From positions 1 to 64,000 of the forward strand of contig NZ_PJRT01000025.1 in assembly GCF_002858935.1 (NCBI RefSeq): DNA of 64,000 nt. Direction: 5' to 3'. The DNA comes from Pantoea endophytica. GTDB taxonomy: Bacteria > Pseudomonadota > Gammaproteobacteria > Enterobacterales > Enterobacteriaceae. The notes below the pieces were generated by a model that worked only from the letters and a program-made list of their open reading frames with translations, did no database searches and was not told the DNA's origin. Both the position numbers and the translations under genes were made by a program. This document shows, one piece after another, positions 34,864-44,394 of this stretch; positions within the stretch are counted from its first letter, which is position 1, and each line of letters begins with the position of its first letter.

Positions 34864-35976
34864 TTACGGAGCGGGAGTTTCAACCACTTCCTGGCGCGGC
34901 CGGAACACATGATTATTGCCGTCCGCCAGCAAACGTTGCAGCAGCTGCTGCCCACCGCGATCGTCAGCCTGCGCAAACTGGCGTTCGGCTTCAGTAATTG
35001 GCGTGGACCACAGCAGATTCACGCGATCGCCATCGCGTTTCGGCAGGCGGAATTGCGCCGCTTCGGGAGCGAGATCGTTGGCCAGCAGGAAGCTTTCAAA
35101 GCCAACCGGCGCCACTTCCGACGCCAGCGTATGCCCTTCGCCAATCCAGGTCAGGCGCGCCCACGGCAGATGGGCAAACTCAGCCAGCGCGCTCGCCATC
35201 TGCACCGCATTGGCTTCGGTCATCACTTCACCGTCTACCGCCATCGCCAGCTCGACGCGGCGATACTGCGGCGCCAGCTCGTCAAACAGGTGATCCACCT
35301 GCGGCATCGGACGGATCCCCATGCCCAGCGTCAGGAAATACCAAACGCCATTGTGCAAGTGCTGCGAAATCGCCATTGGCGGCCAGTTGCCTTGATCGAT
35401 GGAGTAATATTTTACCGATTCGCCAAACTGCGCCTGATAACACTGCATCAGCTCGCGCTGCACCACATCCCACAAGTGTCCGTCGTGCCAGTCACGCCAG
35501 AAGTGACGCTGCTGTTCAGCGCGCGCGTAGTAATCGTTGGTGGAGGCCGATCCCAGCGGTGCGGTCAGGCGATTCTCTTTGATGCAGGCAGCAGAAAAAC
35601 TCACCTGCTTATCCTGATACAGGCTCCAGCCAGGGATCACCGCCAGCAGCTGACCGTAATACCACAGCGCGGCGCCGTCGTCGCTGGGCTCCCACAGCAC
35701 CTGCAAGCCGGCGGGATCGAGCATCGGCTCGGCTTCCAGCGTGCGGCAATACTCGGCACTGAGCAGCGGCGCGATGCCCTGCTCCATCGCTTCACGATCT
35801 TCCTGCGCGGGCGCAGGCAGCAGGTTACGCAGCCAGCAGCCGCGCACCGCGTATTGGCTGCGAAACAGGTCATTCGGCCAGATATAAAAATAGGCCGTAC
35901 GCGCATCCTGCTCGACGATCGCGGTTAGTGTGTGTTGCTGATTCGGCACCTCAGCAATCAGAGGTTGGTGGGTCAT
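34864..35976 (-). CDS. Suppressor-of-fused (SUFU) domain protein
   Basis: 370 aa, no signal peptide or membrane segment. The C-terminal half matches the bacterial SUFU domain: WYFLTLGMGIRPMPQ, RRVELAMAVDGEV, LPWARLTWIGEGHTL and the end block NLLWSTPITEAERQFA. Bacterial SUFU proteins often serve as immunity or accessory proteins of toxin systems, but here no toxin gene is adjacent; function stays open. The N-terminal 150 residues are unlike known domains. Lies 150 bp upstream of the chemoreceptor on the same strand, with a palindrome between. The long antisense frame over it is a shadow. Confidence 0.75.
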   Translation of the reverse strand: MTHQPLIAEVPNQQHTLTAIVEQDARTAYFYIWPNDLFRSQYAVRGCWLRNLLPAPAQEDREAMEQGIAPLLSAEYCRTLEAEPMLDPAGLQVLWEPSDDGAALWYYGQLLAVIPGWSLYQDKQVSFSAACIKENRLTAPLGSASTNDYYARAEQQRHFWRDWHDGHLWDVVQRELMQCYQAQFGESVKYYSIDQGNWPPMAISQHLHNGVWYFLTLGMGIRPMPQVDHLFDELAPQYRRVELAMAVDGEVMTEANAVQMASALAEFAHLPWARLTWIGEGHTLASEVAPVGFESFLLANDLAPEAAQFRLPKRDGDRVNLLWSTPITEAERQFAQADDRGGQQLLQRLLADGNNHVFRPRQEVVETPAP

Positions 35977-36201
35977 AACGCCTCGATATTACCTGGAGGA
36001 ATCCATTTTCCCCGAGAATAGAGCAGGATCGGCACTCGTGCCATGTGACACAAGGGTAAAACTCTCAAAGTGCCAGAAGGGAAAGATGAGTGCGGCTTAT
36101 CAATTGCCGCTTAACACGCTGACAAGCTTCAGATTAATTTGCGATTCTTTTACCATTTCGCGTGATATGGTTTGCGCATTCACCTCTTTGGAGCTGCCAT
36201 C

Positions 36202-36495
36202 ATGGTGCTGCAAAACCTCGATCTGAACCTGCGTGACATGGTTATTTTCGCGATGTTGGTGTGGCTGTTTATCCGTTATACATGGGTGATGACGTCGCTG
36301 ACGCTATTGCTGGGCGGCGTGGCGTTGCTGGTGTTATTACCGCTTGATATCTATTACAGCCTGCTGCCGCTGGCGCTGATTGGCCTCGGACTTGGCATGA
36401 TGCTGCACCATTATCAGCAACGTCAGCAGGCACTAAAACGTGAAGCGCGCACACCGCGCACCTACACGCAGAAAGAGGATGAGCTGCATTTGTAA
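36202..36495 (+). CDS. Small inner-membrane protein, function unknown
   Basis: 97 aa with three hydrophobic stretches (about 13-27 MVIFAMLVWLFIRY, 30-47, 51-68) and a basic, Gln-rich cytoplasmic tail (YQQRQQALKREARTPRTYTQ). ATG at 36202 follows TTGGAG; an in-frame ATG at 36172 is open but lacks a ribosome site. I do not recognise the family. It converges with the MpaB-family gene, only 3 bp apart. Confidence 0.65.
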   Translation: MVLQNLDLNLRDMVIFAMLVWLFIRYTWVMTSLTLLLGGVALLVLLPLDIYYSLLPLALIGLGLGMMLHHYQQRQQALKREARTPRTYTQKEDELHL

Positions 36496-36498
36496 CGC

Positions 36499-37362
36499 TT
36501 AGCGGCCCATGCGCTGCATGGCGCGGGTATAAGCGCCGCGCTGAATCGACCAGCGCAGCAGCCCGGCAATCACCGCCATTTCCCGATCCACACGCCACTG
36601 CGTCAGCGGCCCAACCGGCTGCTGAATCTGCTGTTGTGCCCAGTCAGGCAACAATCCCATCCCCGCTTTCAGCATCACGCGCATTGCCGGTCTCGCCTGC
36701 CAGCTGGGTGCAGGCGCGTTAATCAGCAACTGCATCACCTCCAGCGTGCGCGCATCACAGAGCAACTCGGGCCGCATCAGTTGTAGATACGCCTCAACCG
36801 CCTGCACGCTTTTCGGCACCCGCTGTGCGCCAAGCGCCTCGGCAACTAATGCCGCTTCCTGATAGTAACGATCCTGATCGGCCAGGCTGAGCTGCGGATT
36901 TTTGTAGCGCAGATGCGCCGCCAGAAAACGGCTGGTTTCCGCAACGTGTACCCAGGTAAGCAGATGCGGATCGCTGGCGGCATACGGCTTGCCCGCGTTA
37001 TCGACGCCGGTGACGCGCAGGTGAATCCGTTTGACGCGGTCGATAAGGATGTTGGCATCGGCGGTGTTACCGAAGGTGGTGACGGCGATAAACTGGCTGG
37101 TGCGCCGCAGGCGGCCCATCATGTCCTGCCGGAAATTGGAGTGATCCCACACGCCCGCCAGCGCCGCCGGATGCAGCATCTGCAGCATTAAGGCGCTGAT
37201 ACCGCCGCACAGCATCGAGGGGAAGTCGCCATGGACGCGCCAGATAACGTGGTCCGGGCCAAATAAACCGGGATCGCCAGGCGGTTGCGAGATGTCGAAT
37301 TCGTTGAGTGACAGGCCGTTGAGGCGGAAGACTTGCTGTTGGATGCGTTCGCGGATGTTCAT
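36499..37362 (-). CDS. MpaB-family (DUF2236) oxygenase-like protein
   Basis: 287 aa. The family signature GDPGLFGPDHVIWRVHGDF (about 29-47) is followed by LQMLHPAALAGVWDHSNFRQD and TWVHVAETSRFLAAH with His residues that hold haem b in latex-clearing protein and MpaB relatives. Cytoplasmic; no signal peptide. The substrate in Gram-negative bacteria is not known. Single gene between the small membrane protein and bglX, both convergent or separated by repeats. Start ATG at 37362 gives the family N-terminus. Confidence 0.83.
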   Translation of the reverse strand: MNIRERIQQQVFRLNGLSLNEFDISQPPGDPGLFGPDHVIWRVHGDFPSMLCGGISALMLQMLHPAALAGVWDHSNFRQDMMGRLRRTSQFIAVTTFGNTADANILIDRVKRIHLRVTGVDNAGKPYAASDPHLLTWVHVAETSRFLAAHLRYKNPQLSLADQDRYYQEAALVAEALGAQRVPKSVQAVEAYLQLMRPELLCDARTLEVMQLLINAPAPSWQARPAMRVMLKAGMGLLPDWAQQQIQQPVGPLTQWRVDREMAVIAGLLRWSIQRGAYTRAMQRMGR

Positions 37363-37384
37363 GGGTTTGTGCGCTCATTGGCCT

Positions 37385-37452
37385 GGTCGGCATGAATGCC
37401 GACCCTACAAATCACCGAAGCATAACATGTAGGGTCAGCATTCATGCTGACC
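37385..37452. repeat. REPIN-like inverted pair between the MpaB-family gene and bglX
   Basis: Arms at 37385-37409 (GGTCGGCATGAATGCCGACC plus CTACA) and 37428-37452 (TGTAG plus GGTCAGCATTCATGCTGACC). Each arm is itself a palindrome and the two are inverted relative to each other, with matched substitutions CGG/CCG to CAG/CTG. Confidence 0.8.
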
Positions 37453-37477
37453 GAGCGAAAGAGCGCAACAATCTTAC

Positions 37478-39775
37478 TTACAGATAATCAAACTGCGCAT
37501 CCTGCGTGCGCACTGAATCCAGTCCAATCATCACGTTGAATTTGCCTGGCTCGGCAACCTGCTGCATCTTCTGGTTCCAGAATTTCAGCGCATCAACGTC
37601 GATCTTAAACTTCACGGTCTGCGATTCACCGGCTTTCAGCATGATGCGCTGGAAGCCGCGCAGCTCCTGCACCGGACGGCTAATGCTGGCGACCGGATCG
37701 TTGAGATAGAGCTGCACCACGGTTGCACCATCGCGTTTACCGCTATTGGTCACGGTCACTGACGCTTCCACCGAGCCGTTACGCGGCATAGTGCGTGACG
37801 ACATCTTCACCGGCGACACCGTGAAGGTGGTGTAGCTCAGGCCGTAACCAAACGGATAAAGCGGACCGTTCACCGCATCGTAGTAGTGCGAGGTGTACTT
37901 GTTCGGCTTGGCGAAGTTGTAGGGACGACCGGTTGGCAAGTGGTTGTAGTAAATCGGAATCTGTCCCACCGAACGTGGGAAGGAGACCGGCAGCTTGCCC
38001 GACGGGTTGTAATCGCCGAACAGCACATCGGCGATCGCGTTACCGCCTTCGGTGCCGCTAAACCAGGTTTCCAGCATCGCATCGGCTTGCTGATCTTCCT
38101 TCACCACCGTCAGCGGACGGCCGTTCATCAGCACGATCACCAGCGGTTTGCCGGTGGCCTTCAGTGCGGCCAGCAGCTTCTGCTGACTTTCCGGGATCAC
38201 CAAATCGCTGCGGCTGGAGGCTTCATGCGCCATGCCCTGCGCTTCACCCACGGCAGCCACCACCACATCAGCTTTTTTCGCCTGCGCTACCGCTTCGTCA
38301 ATCAGCTCCTGCGGTGAACGCTTGTCCACGCTGACCGCCTGCTCATACAGATTGAGGAAGTCCTGAATGCCTTTGTTGTCGGTGATGTTAGCGCCTTTGG
38401 CGTACAGCACCGTGCCTTTGCCCGCCATCGCATTGCGCACGCCTTGCAGCAGCGGAATCGACTGTTTCGCCACGCCGGCGGCCGACCAGCTGCCCATGAT
38501 GTCGCGCTGGCTATCCGCTAGCGGACCCACCAACGCAATGGTGGCGTCTTTCTTCAGCGGCAGCGTTTCGCGCCAGTTTTTCAGCAGCACAATGCTTTTA
38601 CGCGCCACGTCACGCGCTTCGGCGCGATGCAAACGGCTTTCCGCATTGGTGTCCTGCGGATCACTCTCTTTCGGCCCTAAATGACTGTAAGGATCGTTAA
38701 ACAAGCCCATGTCATATTTGACGTTCAGCACATGGCGCGCGGCATCGTCCACTTCCGCCATGCTCACCGCGCCGCTCTTCACCAGGCCCGGCAGATATTT
38801 GCTGTAGTACTCGTCGCTCATGCTCATGTCGATGCCTGATTTCATCGCAATGCGCACCGCATCCTGTGGATCGCTGGCTACGCCGTGTTTAATCAGTTCT
38901 TTAATCGCACCGTGATCGCTAATGGTGATGCCTTTGAACTTCCAGTCGCCGCGCAGGATGTCTTTCAGCAGCCAACTGTCTGCCGTGGCCGGTGTGCCAT
39001 TCAATGAGTTAAGCGCCACCATCACGCCACCGCTGCCCGCATCCAATGAGGCTTTATACGGCGGCAGATAATCCTGGAACAGGCGCTGCGGGCTCATGTC
39101 GACGGTGTTGTAATCTCGTCCACCTTCCACTGCGCCGTAGGCCGCGAAGTGCTTCACGCTGGTCATGATCGAGTAGCGATCCGCCGCGCTTTTGCCCTGC
39201 ATGGCTTTCACCATGCTGCTGCCCATTTGCGCGCTGAGGAAGGTGTCTTCACCAAAGCCTTCCGAGCCGCGTCCCCAACGAGGTTCGCGGGACACATCAA
39301 CCATCGGCGCCCACGTCATGTTGAGGCCGTCATCCGCGGCTTCATAAGCAGAGACGCGTCCCACCTCAGCGGTGGCATCCAGATCCCAGCTTGCCGCCAA
39401 GCCAAGTGGAATCGGGAAAATGGTGCGCTGACCGTGCACCACGTCATAGGCGAAGAACAGCGGAATTTTCAGGCGGCTGAGCTGCATCACCTGATCCTGC
39501 ATGGCGCGAATATCCTGACGCGTCACGGTGTTAAAAATTGCCCCGACCTGACCGTGCTGAATCATGTCGCGAATCGCCGATTTTGGCGTATCCGGTCCTA
39601 CGCTGATCAAACGCATCTGCCCGATTTTTTCATCAAGGGTCATTTTGCTGAGCAGCTGATTCACAAAGGCGTCGCGCGCCTGTTCAGTCATCGGATGTGG
39701 GCCAAACAGATCGTCCGCGAAAGCGGGTTGCATGGCTAAGGAGACAGCGAGGCTAACAGAGTAAATCCATTTCAT
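37478..39775 (-). CDS. bglX: Periplasmic beta-glucosidase BglX
   Basis: 765 aa, exactly the E. coli length. Signal peptide MKWIYSVSLAVSLAMQPAFA, then GH3 N-terminal TIM barrel, alpha/beta sandwich and fibronectin-like C-terminal domain. Catalytic nucleophile Asp287 in KGITISDHGA; substrate residues KHFAAYG and WAPMVDVSREPRWGRGSE are conserved. Acts in the periplasm on beta-glucosides and related oligosaccharides. The frame extends 56 codons upstream but the ATG at 39775 starts the signal peptide. Divergent from dld, as in E. coli. Confidence 0.96.
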   Translation of the reverse strand: MKWIYSVSLAVSLAMQPAFADDLFGPHPMTEQARDAFVNQLLSKMTLDEKIGQMRLISVGPDTPKSAIRDMIQHGQVGAIFNTVTRQDIRAMQDQVMQLSRLKIPLFFAYDVVHGQRTIFPIPLGLAASWDLDATAEVGRVSAYEAADDGLNMTWAPMVDVSREPRWGRGSEGFGEDTFLSAQMGSSMVKAMQGKSAADRYSIMTSVKHFAAYGAVEGGRDYNTVDMSPQRLFQDYLPPYKASLDAGSGGVMVALNSLNGTPATADSWLLKDILRGDWKFKGITISDHGAIKELIKHGVASDPQDAVRIAMKSGIDMSMSDEYYSKYLPGLVKSGAVSMAEVDDAARHVLNVKYDMGLFNDPYSHLGPKESDPQDTNAESRLHRAEARDVARKSIVLLKNWRETLPLKKDATIALVGPLADSQRDIMGSWSAAGVAKQSIPLLQGVRNAMAGKGTVLYAKGANITDNKGIQDFLNLYEQAVSVDKRSPQELIDEAVAQAKKADVVVAAVGEAQGMAHEASSRSDLVIPESQQKLLAALKATGKPLVIVLMNGRPLTVVKEDQQADAMLETWFSGTEGGNAIADVLFGDYNPSGKLPVSFPRSVGQIPIYYNHLPTGRPYNFAKPNKYTSHYYDAVNGPLYPFGYGLSYTTFTVSPVKMSSRTMPRNGSVEASVTVTNSGKRDGATVVQLYLNDPVASISRPVQELRGFQRIMLKAGESQTVKFKIDVDALKFWNQKMQQVAEPGKFNVMIGLDSVRTQDAQFDYL

Positions 39776-39929
39776 CAGGTCGGGTTCTCTTAAGTGACTG
39801 CGCAATATCGAAATAACCGGGGCAGTTTGCCACAAGATGAGGATAGCAGGTAGCCACCATGTCACACCGCGCTCCTGTCGCTGGCGCATGCTACAGTAAA
39901 AGCGCCATGTTAAAGACAAGGATAGGCCA

Positions 39930-41639
39930 ATGAATAACAACACTTCGCACCCTACTCTGCTCGCCGAACTGCGTCGTCTGGTCGGATCGTCGAACCTGTT
40001 AACCGACGCGGAACAGACCGCGCGCTACCGTAAAGGTTTTCGCTCGGGCGAAGGCGAAGCGCTGGCGGTGATTTTCCCCGGTTCGCTGCTTGAGCTGTGG
40101 CGTGCGTTGCAGGCGCTGGTGAGCGCCGATGCGATCATTTTGATGCAGGCCGCCAACACCGGCCTGACCGAAGGTTCCACGCCAAACGGCAACGATTACG
40201 ATCGTCCAGTGGTGATCATCAGCACCTTGCGTCTGGATAAGTTGCAGCTGATCGACAACGGCAAACAGATCCTCGCCTTCCCCGGCAGCACGCTGTATCA
40301 GCTGGAAAAAGCGCTGAAGCCGCTTGGCCGCGAGCCGCATTCGGTGATCGGTTCCTCCTGCATTGGCGCCTCGGTAATGGGCGGGATTTGCAATAACTCG
40401 GGCGGTTCGCTGATCAAACGCGGTCCGGCCTACAGCGAAATGGCGCTGTTTGCGCAGATTGATGCCAGCGGCAAACTCAAGCTGGTGAACCATCTCGGCA
40501 TCGATCTAGGCCATTCGCCGGAAGAGATGTTGGGTCGGCTGGATGACGATCGCTGGCAGCAGAGCGATGTGCGCTGGGATGAACGTCACGCCTCGGATCA
40601 TGAATACGCCGACCGTGTACGCGATATCCATGCAGAGACGCCAGCGCGCTTCAACGCCGATGAGCGTCGCCTGTTTGAAGCCTCCGGCTGCGCCGGTAAG
40701 CTGGCGGTGTTTGCCGTGCGTCTGGATACCTTCCCCACCGAACCGCAGCAACAGGTGTTCTACATCGGCACCAATAATCCGGCGGAACTGGGCGATATTC
40801 GCCGCCATATACTGGCGGAATTTACCCATCTGCCGGTGGCGGGCGAATATATGCACCGCGACATTTTCGACATCGCCGAGGTGTACGGCAAAGATACCTT
40901 CGTGATGATTGATAAACTCGGCACCGACAAAATGCCGCTGTTTTTCACCCTGAAAGGCCGCGTGGATGCCTGGCTGGGCAAGCTGAGCTGGGTGAAACCG
41001 CATCTCACCGATCGTTTATTGCAGCGCGTCAGCAGCTGGCTACCGGCGCATCTGCCTAAACGCCTTAAGCAGTATCGCGACAAATATGAGCATCACCTGA
41101 TGCTGAAGATGTCCGGCGACGGCGTTGCCGAAGCGCAGGCCTATCTGACCGAATATTTCCGCGAAGGCGGCGGCGCGTTCTTCGCCTGTGACGCCAAAGA
41201 GGGTGCGCACGCGTTCCTGCATCGCTTTGCCGCCGCCGGTGCTGCGGTACGCTATCACGCGGTGCATGCCGATGAAGTGGAAGACATTCTGGCGCTGGAT
41301 ATCGCGCTGCGTCGTAATGATGAAGCGTGGTTTGAACGCCTGCCGCCCGAGTTCGATAACGATCTGAGCCACCGTCTCTACTACGGCCACTTCTTCTGCC
41401 ACGTGTTCCATCAGGATTACATCGTGAAAAAAGGCGTGGATGCGCATGCGTTAAAAGAGAAGATGCTGGCGATTTTAGCCGCGCGCGGCGCCGAGTATCC
41501 GGCCGAGCATAACGTGGGCCATCTGTATCAGGCAAAACCGCAGCTGCAGGCGTTTTATCAGCAGCTCGATCCCACCAACAGTTTTAATCCAGGAATTGGG
41601 AAAACCAGTAAGCAGAAGGGTTGGGCGGTGAAAGTTTGA
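39930..41639 (+). CDS. dld: Quinone-dependent D-lactate dehydrogenase Dld
   Basis: 569 aa (E. coli Dld 571). Peripheral inner-membrane FAD flavoprotein oxidising D-lactate to pyruvate and passing electrons to the quinone pool. FAD-binding PCMH domain: LMQAANTGLTEGSTPNG and SVIGSSCIGASVMGGICNNSGG; the central membrane-binding domain is basic (HLPKRLKQYRDKYEHH), and the cap domain ends AEHNVGHLYQAKPQL. ATG at 39930 follows a GGATAGG element. Divergent from bglX with 154 bp between. No odd features. Confidence 0.97.
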   Translation: MNNNTSHPTLLAELRRLVGSSNLLTDAEQTARYRKGFRSGEGEALAVIFPGSLLELWRALQALVSADAIILMQAANTGLTEGSTPNGNDYDRPVVIISTLRLDKLQLIDNGKQILAFPGSTLYQLEKALKPLGREPHSVIGSSCIGASVMGGICNNSGGSLIKRGPAYSEMALFAQIDASGKLKLVNHLGIDLGHSPEEMLGRLDDDRWQQSDVRWDERHASDHEYADRVRDIHAETPARFNADERRLFEASGCAGKLAVFAVRLDTFPTEPQQQVFYIGTNNPAELGDIRRHILAEFTHLPVAGEYMHRDIFDIAEVYGKDTFVMIDKLGTDKMPLFFTLKGRVDAWLGKLSWVKPHLTDRLLQRVSSWLPAHLPKRLKQYRDKYEHHLMLKMSGDGVAEAQAYLTEYFREGGGAFFACDAKEGAHAFLHRFAAAGAAVRYHAVHADEVEDILALDIALRRNDEAWFERLPPEFDNDLSHRLYYGHFFCHVFHQDYIVKKGVDAHALKEKMLAILAARGAEYPAEHNVGHLYQAKPQLQAFYQQLDPTNSFNPGIGKTSKQKGWAVKV

Positions 41640-41695
41640 GACCGGGCGGTGGCGGTAAATGTGCCCTTTTTAGCAGCACTCACTGAAGCTTAGGA

Positions 41696-41895
41696 GCAGG
41701 CCGGGGACGCTTTTGGACCGGCAATCCGCAGCGCTGAACGAAACGAGGAAGCCAGGAGAGCCCGCAGGACGCGGGCGAAAGGCGGAGCCGGGACAGGGAC
41801 GTCCCGTCTCCGCCGGTCCGTCAGGCAAACGAGCGAAGTGAAGGTACCGCGCAAGCGGCGCGAGGACCGCCGGACCAAAAGTGGCCCCGGCCTGC
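41696..41895. other. 200-bp GC-rich, highly structured intergenic element
   Basis: No gene is seen between dld and the channel gene; this element fills most of the 313 bp. Its ends pair: GCAGGCCGGGG (41696-41706) with CCCCGGCCTGC (41885-41895), and the pairing extends inward to TTTTGG/CCAAAA. Inside are a stem GCGGAG...CTCCGC (41782-41812) enclosing GGGAC...GTCCC, CCCGC-AGGAC-GCGGG (41761-41775), CCGC-GCAA-GCGG (41848-41859, a GNRA loop) and GGACCGGC/GCCGGTCC. This is like a folded RNA or a foldback repeat. No matching known class is recognised. Confidence 0.7.
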
Positions 41896-41923
41896 GCACT
41901 CGTCGTCGGCTTAACTGACGAGC

Positions 41924-41946
41924 ATTAGGCCATAAATGGCCACCCT
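41924..41946. repeat. Degenerate GGTCGCCAT-family palindrome
   Basis: TAGGCCATAAATGGCCACCC: arms GGCCAT/ATGGCC around AA. It lies 7 bp beyond the stop of the mechanosensitive channel gene and may mark its transcript end. Confidence 0.5.
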
Positions 41947-41952
41947 ACGCAT

Positions 41953-44394
41953 TTATGGCAACGGATCGCTTTGCTGATCTTGTGCTGCGGCCACGGCGCG
42001 GCGCTCGATGATCATGGTCTGCGGCGTCGACAGCATAATGCCCTCTTTACGCAGACGCGTCAGAATATCGAACAGCAGATCGCTCTTGGCACCGGAAATC
42101 TGGCGTTGGCCGGCAACGTTGCCGGTGACGCTCAACACGATACCCGCTGGCGTCAAATCTTTGAACGACACGGACGGCTCCGGCGTCTCCAGAATACGTT
42201 CGTTCTCCTGATACACTTCCAGCAGAATTTCACGCACCCGCACCGGATCGATATCCAGCGGGAACGTCAGCAAGATGGTGACCACGCCCTGCGCGTTACC
42301 CATGGTGGCGTTACGCACGTTCTGCGAAATAAATTGCGAGTTCGGCACAATCACCGTCGATTTGTCGCCGAGCTGAATTTCGGTGGCGCGCACGTTAATA
42401 CGACGGATATCCCCTTCAATGCCGCTGATGCTCACCAGATCGCCCACTTTCACCGGACGCTCGGTTAACAGAATCAGGCCGGAAATAAAGTTCTTCACAA
42501 TCTCCTGTAAGCCGAAACCGATACCGACCGACAAGGCGCTCACAATCCACGCCAGTTTGTTCCACTGCAGGCCCATAATCGACAGCGTCAGCAGGATAAT
42601 CAGCACGTAACCGATATTGCTGAACAGCGTCACCAGCGACACACGCATGCCGACGTCCATGGTGGTTTTGGGCAGGAAATCTTTATCCAGCCAGCGACGC
42701 ACCGAACGCAGCACGTAAATGCCCACCACCAGACAGAGAATCGCGTTCACCATGTGTGCCGGCACAATGTTCAGCGACTCCAGCCCTTTGCCGCCCCAGA
42801 ACTCAATCACCTTCTGGATCAGCTCAATCGGCGTTGATGAGGCAAAGGTGCCGTTCAGCAGTGCCAGCGCCAGAATGGCAATCAGCACGGTTTTACCCAG
42901 CGCGCTGAGCAGCGTCGCCGCCTGTTGCAGGTAACGCTCATCAATATTCAGCGTGGTTTGCAGGCGCTTGCCGGTGGCATTGCTGGTGGAGAACAGGCTT
43001 TCGCAGCCGTCATTCACCAGATGGCTGAGGAAGTAGAACGAACCAAACAAAATGCCGCACCAAATCACTTCATAGCTAAGGAAGCGCGCCAGCGTGACGT
43101 AACCGATGATCAGTGAAATCAGAATGCCGAGCGCCGTCAGCATCAGCGCCAGCTGCACCAATCCCACCAACGTTGAACGCGCTTCAGGCTGCTGACCTTC
43201 CTGCACCATGCGGCGGCGTACGCGGTTGATGCGCATGCCGATCGCCAGTCCGGTACTGCCAATCAGCAGCGCGGTCAAGCCGTTAGCAAAAATGGTGGTA
43301 TTCAGGCTGGTGCCGACGCTGTAGTTGAAGGCTTCCACCGTCTGGAAAATAAACACCAGCGCCGCAGTGAACGGCGGGAACGGCTTCAGCGCTTGCGCGA
43401 CTTCGTTGGAGATGGCCGGCAAACGCCAGCTTGGGCGACGTGTGGAGAGGAACGCGCGGCCTAAGCCGGCAATCAAGCCGCAATAGACGCTGAGCTGCAC
43501 CAGTCGATCAACAAAATCCTGCACATCACCCGAGACTTCATCACGGCGCGTAAAGGCCAGCGCGATGAAGTTAAAGGTGATCACCACCGCGGCCAGCGTG
43601 GTGAGCGCGGTGGTGGCGGCGAGGAAGCTGCGACGTAAGCGCCCTTCCGGCATCTTATGAATGCTGACCCAGGCAAAGAACTCTTCGCTGTAGCGACGGC
43701 CCAGCGTCATCACCAGCATCGCGGCAAACAGCCAGGCCACGGTGCCGAAACGCCAGCCAGATTCCCACGACAGCGCGGCGGTGTCCTGCAATTCAGTAAT
43801 GAACTCGCTGATCTTCTCGCCATCAAGATCCTGACTGCTAACCAGCGGCGCCCAGAAGCGCGGGCCAAGGATACTGCCAGAGTTCAGCGCCAGCTGGCTT
43901 TTCAGCTGGTCACGACGCAGGTTGACGATCTGCGATGACAGCACCAGCGCACCGTTTTTGATGCCATCGGCTTGTTTGATCTGATCGTCCAGCTTGGCTT
44001 TCTGGCTCTCCAGCGCCGCACGTTTGCGCGTCACTTCAGGCGTCTCTTTCACGCCGCTATCGGCTTTCGGTGCCGGGCCAAGAACCGCCAATTGTGCATC
44101 CAATTGCTGGCCCTGCGGGATCAACGCCTGGCCGAGGGTTTCGGCATTACCGGAAAGCTCCAGCGCCATCTCATTAAGCTGGTTGAGCTGGCTTTCATTG
44201 GTATCGCCCGAGACCTGGCCTTTAATTTTGTCGAGAATTTTCTGCATCTTAGGCAGCTCGACCGAGGCATTCACCTTGGGTGCGGCGTCCTCTGCCTGAT
44301 CGTTGGGCGGCGTATCCGCAGCCACGCTCAGCGTGGGAGCTAACAGCACAAGCAGCAGTAAAAACGGGGTAAACAGATGACGAAACTTGAACAT
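41953..44394 (-). CDS. MscS-family mechanosensitive channel with DUF3772 N-terminal domain
   Basis: 813 aa inner-membrane channel. Signal peptide (MFKFRHLFTPFLLLLVLLAPTLSVA, two parts), then a periplasmic, coiled-coil-rich DUF3772 region to about residue 200, about nine membrane helices, and the MscS pore/beta domain near 590-720: GFGLQEIVKNFISGLILLTERPVKVGD and GIEGDIRRINVRATEIQLGDKSTVIVPNS. MscS relatives open on membrane tension to release osmolytes. The large periplasmic domain may sense the cell wall. It ends with a short charged tail. Single gene; the C-terminal residues RRAVAAAQDQQSDPLP are not conserved. Differs from YbiO, MscK and MscM in the N-terminal domain. Confidence 0.9.
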   Translation of the reverse strand: MFKFRHLFTPFLLLLVLLAPTLSVAADTPPNDQAEDAAPKVNASVELPKMQKILDKIKGQVSGDTNESQLNQLNEMALELSGNAETLGQALIPQGQQLDAQLAVLGPAPKADSGVKETPEVTRKRAALESQKAKLDDQIKQADGIKNGALVLSSQIVNLRRDQLKSQLALNSGSILGPRFWAPLVSSQDLDGEKISEFITELQDTAALSWESGWRFGTVAWLFAAMLVMTLGRRYSEEFFAWVSIHKMPEGRLRRSFLAATTALTTLAAVVITFNFIALAFTRRDEVSGDVQDFVDRLVQLSVYCGLIAGLGRAFLSTRRPSWRLPAISNEVAQALKPFPPFTAALVFIFQTVEAFNYSVGTSLNTTIFANGLTALLIGSTGLAIGMRINRVRRRMVQEGQQPEARSTLVGLVQLALMLTALGILISLIIGYVTLARFLSYEVIWCGILFGSFYFLSHLVNDGCESLFSTSNATGKRLQTTLNIDERYLQQAATLLSALGKTVLIAILALALLNGTFASSTPIELIQKVIEFWGGKGLESLNIVPAHMVNAILCLVVGIYVLRSVRRWLDKDFLPKTTMDVGMRVSLVTLFSNIGYVLIILLTLSIMGLQWNKLAWIVSALSVGIGFGLQEIVKNFISGLILLTERPVKVGDLVSISGIEGDIRRINVRATEIQLGDKSTVIVPNSQFISQNVRNATMGNAQGVVTILLTFPLDIDPVRVREILLEVYQENERILETPEPSVSFKDLTPAGIVLSVTGNVAGQRQISGAKSDLLFDILTRLRKEGIMLSTPQTMIIERRAVAAAQDQQSDPLP

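Noticed and set aside
34909..35928. 339-codon open frame on the plus strand
   Set aside because: It lies fully antisense to the SUFU-domain gene, whose conserved blocks are on the minus strand; no ribosome site and no recognisable domain.
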